Assembly: GCF_002575655.3 (NCBI RefSeq) | Contig: NC_053036.3 | Coordinates: forward strand, 162,230,627 to 162,294,626 | Reading direction: 5' to 3' | DNA from: Aegilops tauschii subsp. strangulata | Lineage: Eukaryota; Streptophyta; Magnoliopsida; Poales; Poaceae | DNA length: 64,000 nt | Shown: in pieces, positions 56,534-64,000 of the stretch | Numbering within the stretch: position 1 is the stretch's first letter | Layout: each line of letters opens with the position of its first letter | Position numbers and translations under genes: made by a program | The notes under the pieces: model-generated | Told to the model about the DNA's origin: nothing | Database searches by the model: none | The model's input: only the letters and a program-made list of their open reading frames with translations

Positions 56534-59500
56534 TAGTGTAAACAAACTGGACAAGAAAGAAGCTTTCAAGCATTTGGGCATCTCTTTTGATAGACCTCAT
56601 TATCATGTTTTCAGCCTTTCTGGCTTTATACTAGTACCTTCCCCCTCACTAGCCCTATAGGATGTAGTGGCAGCACATTTCGGAATAATGCAAGTTGCCA
56701 TATTATAATACGAACAAATCATCCAAAAGTAATGGTTTTATTTTGGACAAGAAAAGTAATGAATGTTTGATGAATGGCTAATGTGGGCCAGATATCAGTA
56801 GATTTGACATCTATATAAATTGTGGTGGGCCAATAAGCCCAAACAGCTAGTAGATCCTAGAAACCAACTCTCATTCACTAGCTCTTTCTATATCAACAAA
56901 GCAAGTTCCACCAACTCAAAAAGAAAGTGAAACTAAAAAAAAGCAAGTTATTTTTGCTAAGTCGGCAAGTCTAGCTGGTTAATTACTAGTACAAGACACA
57001 ACATTTGTCTGCACTTTGAATTTGAGGTTCCATGGGTATCATCATCATCATTACAACTATTACCTCTTCATTTCATTTTTATAGCAATTAGTCTTCCTTT
57101 TGTATGCCATCCTACACGTTTTTACGGTATGCAAGTTTGTAAAATTAGATGAGTAAAACTCCCCTCCTTGTATACAGTGCATCTATTGATAAGAGAGTGA
57201 GTTTAGTTTATATCTCTTACTTTGAAAATTTTGTACACTAATTGTCCATTTAACAACTTCTCATCCAGATTACCTCATTTAACAAAACTTTTGCCTGTTT
57301 TTAACCCTAGTTTTCTAGAGCAATTTGCTAGGTGGGCTCTCAGCTATCAAGTACATAGTTTGTCACATCGTGGTTCTCCTCCTAGGATTTTCTCCGTGCC
57401 TTAATCGGTTGAATGAGTCAGCCAGAAACAATTTGATTCTCATGGTTGTCAGTCGCGCATATGGACTGCTTCATTTTGGTGGGTTCCTTCTTCATGTCAA
57501 AGCTGCTCCCTATTGATTGCTTTCGCCTCATTTTGCTTCACCATATATGTTTAAGGATTTTCATCGCACTAGAAATAATTCTATCGGCGCTTTGTCTGCC
57601 AACAAACCAATTGGAGGAGTTGTCCACAACTTAAAGCAAAGAACAATTTCAGGGGTAGACTAGGAGAATTTGAGATGATGGCAAGAACAGTTGAGCTATG
57701 AGGAAGAAATTGTTTGTGCGGTAATGAATGTGCTCCTTGACATTTCTCCTTCCTAGGAGTAGAAGGAGGCCATGGACAACGCCCCCCATTCAACTTCCTC
57801 TTTTGCTAGATGTTTCGTCCTCACCGTGTGACTCTCCTCTTCCTCCTCTGCGAAGCACCAGAGCCACCACCACCTCGAACCAGCTCCGCACCCACCACCG
57901 TTTCTTATGACGCCACGTCATCATCGTCACTCTGTCGGCACCACCTCTGCCAAAATCCTAACCCAACCACGTGCATATGAGGAGAACCAATGGCACAAAA
58001 GTCAAGGGTGTTGCGAGGGTTGGCACCGTCTAGGCAGGTCCGACTCAAACATTTCACCGCCAGGTGTACCTGACTGTTGGGACCTATTTTGTAGATCACT
58101 CCCACTATTTTAAATGGTGTAAAAGCTAGCAAAACATTTGCTAAATAGGGTAATCCGTGTCAAAGTAGAGGGTATATAGTGAAGAAAAACATGCCATCTA
58201 CTGCACTGATTTGGTTATAGCTAACAAAATTGCACATATTTATAAGAGACTTAACAAAGTAATGATAATTTAGAAATCTGCGATTATATTTGCTTTAGTT
58301 AGTTTGCATTTAAAATATTAAAAACCATATTTAGTCTTTTGATATTTTACACATCTATGCTTCAAATATTAACTTCAAGTATAATGCACAGTGCACGTCA
58401 GCGTATGCATGTGCAGTTTCATTCACTGTAATTAGTGCTACAATTTTAACTGGTGGAGATCGAACAGATCGGCTAAAATTAGATTTGACATTTTTACTTA
58501 TCTGAAAAATGAATGTAGCACTCCAAAAAAACAAAATCAAAGTCTAAATGGCAGCTATCTGAACTACATTTGTTAATTCGCTTAGGAAAATGAAAGTTGC
58601 AGAGTTCCGAAAAGATCAAATAACTAGCGATGAGTATACAATCAAGTCGAATGGGCAGCAAGTTGGACTAAACTATGCACCTAGTTAGAGTCAAATACCA
58701 AATCGATATGAATCAATCTATGCACCTAGGTCAACATTATCTAATCTGCAACTACTTAGAGACGCAAAATACAAGATGGAAAACTATGTTGTAGTAACCT
58801 CGCAAAAACTAATGTATTAATATCTCATTGTGGTATTCCTCAAATCAAAGTTAAAATATTTGTTTATTATTATCCTTGTTATAGCGAGGTTGTTCTTGAT
58901 TAGCCTCATACGGATTGCAATTCGGGGGTCACTTTGATTCAAACGATTTTCATAGAAACTTGGAGGATTATTCCTTGGAAAATTTTCGTACGTCGATAGA
59001 ATGATTTGTAAAAGAATTTTTTCTATGGATTGTTTTGTAATATATTTCAAAACAATTACCCATTTCAACCTCTTGAAAAGAACCTTTTGTTTTTTATGTG
59101 GTGCAATCAAACAAACTTTGACACAAAATCAAACATGTAGGATTATGAGTGCACATCACATCGTGATACTACTTTTTTGAACTCCTAAAGACCAAAGATG
59201 GGGTAGTAGTAACTAAATATATAGTCTGTTTTGATAGTTACTTATTTTAACCTATAAAATTTCAAGAATAACTGAGAAGAAATTAACTAAAATCTCTGGT
59301 TTTCAATAAAGGTCTGTTTGAAACAGCAGATCTTCCAAGCAGAGTTTCGTCCAACAATCAACATTTTAAGTGGTCAGCAGATAGCTGGTCAGCGTTATAA
59401 TCATTTCTTGAACAATCGCTCTCTTATATTCGTGTTAAGTTAATAGGTAGGAATCTGCTTTTTTCTTCTCGAGTATGCAGAAAAAACGATCGAAATAAGC

Positions 59501-59630
59501 GGTTAGCTAGTGGAATTGGTAAACCATATTCTATGGGGGAATCATTGTACCATTAGCTAGGTACGAACAGTACCATAACAGAAATCTAGGGTATGAAAAC
59601 TACTAAGAAAAGCTACTCCGGTACGAACAA
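56534..59630. other. intergenic DNA, no gene seen
   Basis: AT-rich DNA with short chance ORFs. A stretch near 58.85-59.12 kb (TTCATAGAAACTTGGAGGATT, TGGTGCAATCAAACA) looks like an old MITE remnant but has no clear ends. A CT-rich patch at 57.77-57.95 kb is open in one frame without recognisable product. Confidence 0.45.
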
Positions 59631-59639
59631 GAGACATGG

Positions 59640-59815
59640 CGAGCAGTAGTAGAATATGATTATGATAGAGACGCAGCCGCGTACGTGACCCTAACGGGTA
59701 TCGCCAGAAATCCTGAAATATATTCAGAAAAATACGAGCATCGGGATTTGAACCGTAGTGGGTTGAGGATACCACTGTCCTCTTAACCAAACAACCACCG
59801 GTTGATTCGCTACTC
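59640..59815 (-). mobile_element. Au-type SINE remnant
   Basis: On the minus strand a tRNA-like promoter part is followed by a body typical of the Au SINE of grasses: GGTTCAAATCCCGATGCTCG (a B-box-like sequence), then TATTTCAGGATTTCTGGCGAT. The 5' and 3' ends are eroded. The tRNA-like part cannot fold as a working tRNA, so it is not called a tRNA gene. Confidence 0.6.
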
Positions 59816-60052
59816 CTTATGCTTTAGCGTTGTCCTAATCGTGCAATTTTTTTCGAGAATTTCTAATAGTGTAAATTACTTACAATAGTTCAGCATACTT
59901 TTTTTGTCTTCATCGATGCAATTATTAATTAATCACCACTATGATAAGCATTACTTTTATCTTAGTGACCACCATCCGGGTTTATAGCATCTTCGACCAA
60001 GGTCTCCAAATCGTCCTCATATGTTAGTGCGGACAGCCCAGACACTTCATAG

Positions 60053-60056
<4 letters not shown>

Positions 60057-60089
<33 letters not shown>
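60057..60089. repeat. (GA)n microsatellite
   Basis: About 16 GA units. Confidence 0.9.
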
Positions 60090-60090
<1 letters not shown>

Positions 60091-60141
60091 ATCCACAATG
60101 CTACAATGATATTAGTAGATCCATTATGAAATAAATTTTGA

Positions 60142-60200
60142 TACTTCCTCCGATCTGTTCTAGATACATCCGTTTCAGCGACAACTAATAAGGATTGAAA
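60142..60200 (+). mobile_element. Stowaway-type MITE fragment
   Basis: TACTTCCTCCGATCTGTTC and ACATCCGTTTCAGCGACAAC match the left end of a common Triticeae Stowaway family (TACTCCCTCCG type). The right TIR (GGAGGGAGTA type) is not found, so it is truncated or interrupted. Confidence 0.55.
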
Positions 60201-60249
60201 GGAATACTATATTTATTTGGTATTAGATACCATCAATATTAGTGTAATC

Positions 60250-61858
60250 TCCGCATGGGATCTTACACGCTATTTTTTTTAAATAATACTTTTTTATTAA
60301 TTTTCATAAATATTATGCTGGATAATTTTTTTTAAAAAATAATACACCGTCGGCCCGCTGCAGGCCGACTGGGCCTAGTCGGCCCACAGCAGGCCGATTG
60401 GACTCTAGTCGGCCTATAGCTGGCTGACTGGCCCCTGTCGGCCCACTGTGTGTCGGCCAGCTGTAGGCCGACTGGAGCTAATTGGCTCGCTGTGGGCTAA
60501 TTGTTTTTGCAAAAAAAGTAGGCATAAAAAATATATGTTTAAAAAAATATTAATTATGTAATTAAAAAATGTTAAACGTGTATAAAAAAATGTTCCTGAT
60601 GTATACAAAAAATGTACAATATATATGCAAAAAAGTTGACATAAAAAATATGTTTGAAAAAGTGTTAAGCATGTATTTAAAAATTGTTAAATGTGTGTAT
60701 AAAAAATGTTCCTTATTTATACAAAAAATATAGAATGTGTATGAAAAAAAGTTGACACCAAAAAAATATGTTTGAAAAAAATGTTAATCATGTATTTGAA
60801 AAAATGTTCCTTATCTATACAAAAAATATAGAATGTGTATGAAAAAAAGTTGACACTAAAAAAATATGTTTGAAAAAAATGTTAATCATGTATTTGAAAA
60901 AATGTTCAACGAGTACACAAAAAGTTTCATGTATTGGAATGAAAGGTTAAACGTGTATAAAAAAATGTTCCAGCTCCGGATCCGGTATGGGAGCATCACG
61001 GATCTAAGTATGATTGGTTGCTCTTTTTGTATGGAACTGGAACATTTTTTTCAAACATATTTTTTTGGTGTCATTTTTTTTTCATACACATTCTATATTT
61101 TTTTAATAGATAAGATACATTTTTTATACACACATTTAACAATTTTTAATCATGTATTTGAAAAAATGTCAACTTTTCAAACATATTTTTTTGGTGTCAA
61201 CTTTTTTGATACACAATCTATATTTTTTGTATAAATAAGGAACATTTTTTATACACACATTTAACAACTTTAAATACATGCTTAACACTTTTTAAAACAT
61301 ATTTTTTATGTCAACTTTTTTGCATATATATTGTACATTTTTTGTATACACCAGGAACATTTTTTATACATGTTTAACATTTTTGAATTACATAATTAAC
61401 ATTTTTTAAACATATTTTTTATGCCTATTTTTTTGCAAAAACAATTAGCCCACAGCGAGCTAATTAGCTCCAGTCGGCCCACAGTGGGCCGACAGGACCC
61501 AATCAGCCCACAGTGGGCCGACAGGGGCCAGTCGGCCAGCTGTAGGCCGACTGGAGTCCAATCGGCCTGCTGTGGGCCGACTAGGCCAGGCCGACGGTGT
61601 ATTATTTTTTAAAAAAAATTACCCAACGTAATATTTATGAAAATTAATTTAAAAAATGTACTATTTAAAAAAAATTAGCATCTTACACACCCTGGAACTA
61701 CACTGATTTATTATTGTTGTAATACGACGCTTATTTTTGGTTGCGTTGGATTTGTTGGTTGTGTACATCACTATTATGCAGAGACCGGGTATTCTTTGAA
61801 TGCGGTTGTATCGCCTCGATATATCAATTCAATGTAATGTTCTTTATCGAAAAAAAAT
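60250..61858 (+). mobile_element. 3' end of a poly-A retroelement, interrupted by the fold-back element
   Basis: The part right of the fold-back element (61689-61858) ends ATATATCAATTCAATGTAATG, TTCTTTATCG and an A run, a LINE-like 3' end. After the A run comes ATCAATATTAGT, nearly the same as ATCAATAT(T)AGT at about 60233-60244, so this pair is a probable TSD of about 12 bp. No ORF is seen; the element is short and 5' truncated. Confidence 0.5.
60269..61679. mobile_element. fold-back element, 1.41 kb, with 9-bp TSD
   Basis: The element is one long inverted repeat: left arm about 60269-60965 and right arm about 61040-61679 with a spacer of about 75 bp. The ends are GCTA(A)TTTTTTTTAAATA on both strands, and both arms carry ACACCGTCGGCC, repeated GGCCGACTGG words and TTTTTGCAAAAAAA. 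A perfect 9-bp duplication ATCTTACAC flanks it (60260-60268 and 61680-61688), the size expected for the Mutator superfamily. No coding capacity. Confidence 0.9.
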
Positions 61859-61869
61859 CAATATTAGTA

Positions 61870-62940
61870 GGACATCTAGTGGCCAGTCTCGTCTAGAATG
61901 GCACCTAGCCTCCAGAGAAGGAAAAAGGAAAGGGGGAATAGCGGAGTGATCAAAGACAATCACAACGAAAAAGGGCAGGCAAGCAAGCTAGTGACTGATT
62001 TAAGAAGGGACAAAGTGCAGGGCGCACAAATACAAGCCATCATCATCATCTTTGGTCATTGCTTAGGCGATGCGATGCATGTGGTCAAATAATCAAGAGA
62101 CTGTCTATAGACTAATGCGTGGCTTGGCTTGCCAGTCCTCTGTCGTGAGAGGGTGGAAAGGTCATCAGCCTACCCAAATGATATGTTATCTATCGGGGTT
62201 AGGGTGTTGGACCAACTGATGAATGCGATTGTGAATGGACTGCAATATGTTAGACAAGTTTCCCTTTTCTGTTGCGACGTGGACTGGTATATGTCCTTGT
62301 CATGTGAGCTGGACATGTGGCTAGAGTGTGGACCAGCAAATTTTCCAGATCCTACTCATGTGGATGACAATATAAAATATCATTATTATTAGTAGCATTA
62401 CTGATGTCATTTTTTTACATCCATGCATATATGCAGATCGGTATAACTTAACAAATGTATTTTCACATGCTTCCTCCACACACTGTCCCTCAAAGTAATA
62501 AATGATCCCAATGGGTGCAACTTTGACAATACAGGTGATGGTGATTTGACATAAAGTTTATATGGATAGTGATATTAGTAAAATTGAAATTACTTATACT
62601 GTTTCCCGTGAGCGAAATGAACTACTCCAGGTAGGATGTGTATTCTGGAAAGATGCGACGTTTTTTATACTGTTCGATGACAGGTTATTAACAATATTTT
62701 TCAGAGGGCTAGTGACTAAGCCCTTACAACTAATCACCATCATCATGCATATGCATGCAATTCTACCAAGATAGAAAAATCATGCTTAGGTACTCGCTCC
62801 AAAACTAGATTAATCGATTGAAAAGGTCCAAGCACCTTTGGTGGCGTTCAAAGATCATCACTAGAGAAAGTCCAGGGGGTGGTGGTGCGCCCACGCGATC
62901 CGCAACCCTTAAAATACTCCGTCCGCCACAGAGTATACAA
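61870..62940. other. intergenic DNA before the right-edge gene
   Basis: No gene or clear element was recognised. The DNA becomes GC-richer from about 62850, approaching the promoter. Confidence 0.4.
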
Positions 62941-63034
62941 TTGATCTGGCTGTGCGAGCGAGCAGCACATCCACCCCTTTAAATACGCGCACAATGGAAA
63001 AATCGGTGGAAGCTGATGGCAACAGGAGCGGCAT

Positions 63035-63041
63035 TATAAAA
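63035..63041 (+). promoter_or_regulatory. TATA box of the right-edge gene
   Basis: TATAAAA sits 60 bp before the ATG at 63101, with a GC-rich leader between (GCGCGCGCGC). A second candidate TTTAAATA lies near 62978. Confidence 0.6.
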
Positions 63042-63100
63042 CCCACGCGGTGGCGAGCGCAAACGCGCGCGCGCGCCCCTCTCGATCTGCCTCGCTCCCC

Positions 63101-63111
63101 ATGGAGCCCAG
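63101..63111 (+). CDS. first coding exon of a host gene, partial
   Basis: ATGGAGCCCAG is followed by GTAGGTCC, a good splice donor, so the first coding exon would be 11 nt, encoding MEP and two bases of the next codon. The context (CCCCATGG) is a strong plant start. The rest of the gene is outside the window; 63112-64000 looks like intron (pyrimidine-rich, low coding quality). Product unknown. Confidence 0.4.
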
Positions 63112-63474
63112 GTAGGTCCTCTGCTCATCGCCGCCCGGCTGGTCGTCTCGTCTCCCGGATTGGAAGGCTGCTGCCGGTGTGTAGCAAAGTGGCGACACGC
63201 GAGATTTCGCCGGCGAGCCGAGTCGGAGACGGTGGCCGCGGAGGAGGCGGGGGCGGGGGCGCGGGGCGCCTTGGTGCTCGCTGTTGGAGTGTGAGGTACG
63301 TCGGCGTCGCTCGCCTTGCGGTTCAATCAGTGCTTGGCCTTGGGACTCCGCGACTGCCCTGGCGTCATGCCTGAGCTCAGGCGAGAGCTTCCCGCGGGTC
63401 AACGGGAAAGGGAGCCAGCGTGCCAGGGCCTGAGCCGGAGCGCGACGCAATGCAATGCGGCGACCGTCTGGATT

Positions 63475-63516
63475 CCCCCCCCCCCCCCCCCCCCCCCCCC
63501 TCTCTCTCTCTCTCTT
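63475..63516. repeat. C26 tract followed by (TC)n
   Basis: 26 consecutive C residues then eight TC units, inside the putative first intron of the right-edge gene. The exact C count may be a sequencing or assembly artefact. Confidence 0.85.
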
Positions 63517-64000
63517 TGTGTGTTGGGATTTTGCTGCTGAGCAAGTACTACTGGTCCTCCTACTCTGCTTCGATATTTCGCTGCTGCTGGCAGGGCAGGG
63601 CGGGGTGCCCACTGCTGCTTCGTCGGCCTCGGCGGTACTAGCATGATGACGTGAGGACTTTGATGAGATGTGAACCGGCGCGGCGTCTGGCCGGCATGGC
63701 GCGGGATTGGTCGTCGCAGAGTTCGAGCCAGGGCGCACCGTTCTAGGTCGACCGTGACGCAGGGTCTGTATCTGCATATGCTTGGACACAGCCTGCGTGG
63801 TGCGGTTCCGTCCATGTCATTCATGCTCGGAATCGTTCAACAAGGACGGACGGGAACACATCATGCTTATCTATCCGGAGTGTGCCGGCCGTACTACATG
63901 TACATTGCTTGCTTGCGCTTGTCTCCTTTCTATGCCGACTGTTTTGGCTTTTCCAAGCTGCCGCTGCTTGCTGCATTGTGAAGTTTTGGATCTTGACCTG

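Noticed and set aside
57728..57910. Short Pro/Arg-rich ORF as an exon
   Set aside because: Simple CT/CC-rich composition, no splice sites in phase, and no neighbouring exon.
59740..59800. tRNA gene on the minus strand
   Set aside because: There is a B-box-like GGTTCAAATCC, but no complete cloverleaf can be drawn and the adjoining sequence is that of an Au-type SINE.

Overview
The window is plant nuclear DNA, almost certainly from a Triticeae grass (wheat, Aegilops or barley type). Three things point there: long LTRs beginning TGATACGTCTCCAACGTATC, a copia-type LTR beginning TGTAAGTGCATCTAGTG, and insertions stacked inside insertions with intact target-site duplications (TSDs). No bacterial genes, rRNA, functional tRNA or CRISPR array is seen. 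Everything here was read by eye; element family names are from memory and boundaries were not aligned by software.

Layout. 1-12.6 kb: a row of three DNA elements that abut each other at (TA)n tracts and share related ends. Each has a GC-rich gene-like end, and the two whole ones also have an AT-rich end of degenerate repeats. A 1.28 kb Mutator-like element with a 9-bp TSD sits in the first. 12.6-13.0 kb: a TIR-bearing MITE-like element. 13.0-46.3 kb: the 3' part of a non-autonomous copia-type retrotransposon whose large decayed ORF is unlike gag-pol. It is interrupted by a 5'-truncated LINE (15-bp TSD), a solo LTR (TSD CTGCA) and, inside its 3' LTR, a CACTA-type transposon (3-bp TSD CTT). The CACTA element carries a coiled-coil ORF, two genes with B3-like segments on opposite strands, a 505-bp tandem array and two short-period arrays. 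It is itself split by a defective gypsy element (5' LTR, gag, protease, remnant RT, no 3' LTR), which holds a complete 7.1 kb LTR element without pol (TSD AGGAT), and by a second solo LTR (TSD AGCCA). 46.3-48.4 kb: old LTR debris.

48.76-53.33 kb: the only intact host gene, a complete eight-exon gene for a 424-residue KMS1/VMP1-type ER membrane protein with canonical splice sites throughout. 53.3-62.9 kb: intergenic DNA with a small Helitron with a textbook 3' hairpin, an Au-type SINE, a Stowaway fragment, and a fold-back element (9-bp TSD, arms of about 0.65-0.7 kb) inserted in a poly-A-tailed retroelement 3' end. 62.9-64 kb: a promoter and a very short first coding exon of a second host gene that runs off the right edge.

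The intact non-TE content is thus one gene plus the start of another. The strongest unusual material is the (TA)n-linked transposon row and the CACTA element carrying B3-like genes and an exon-bearing tandem array.
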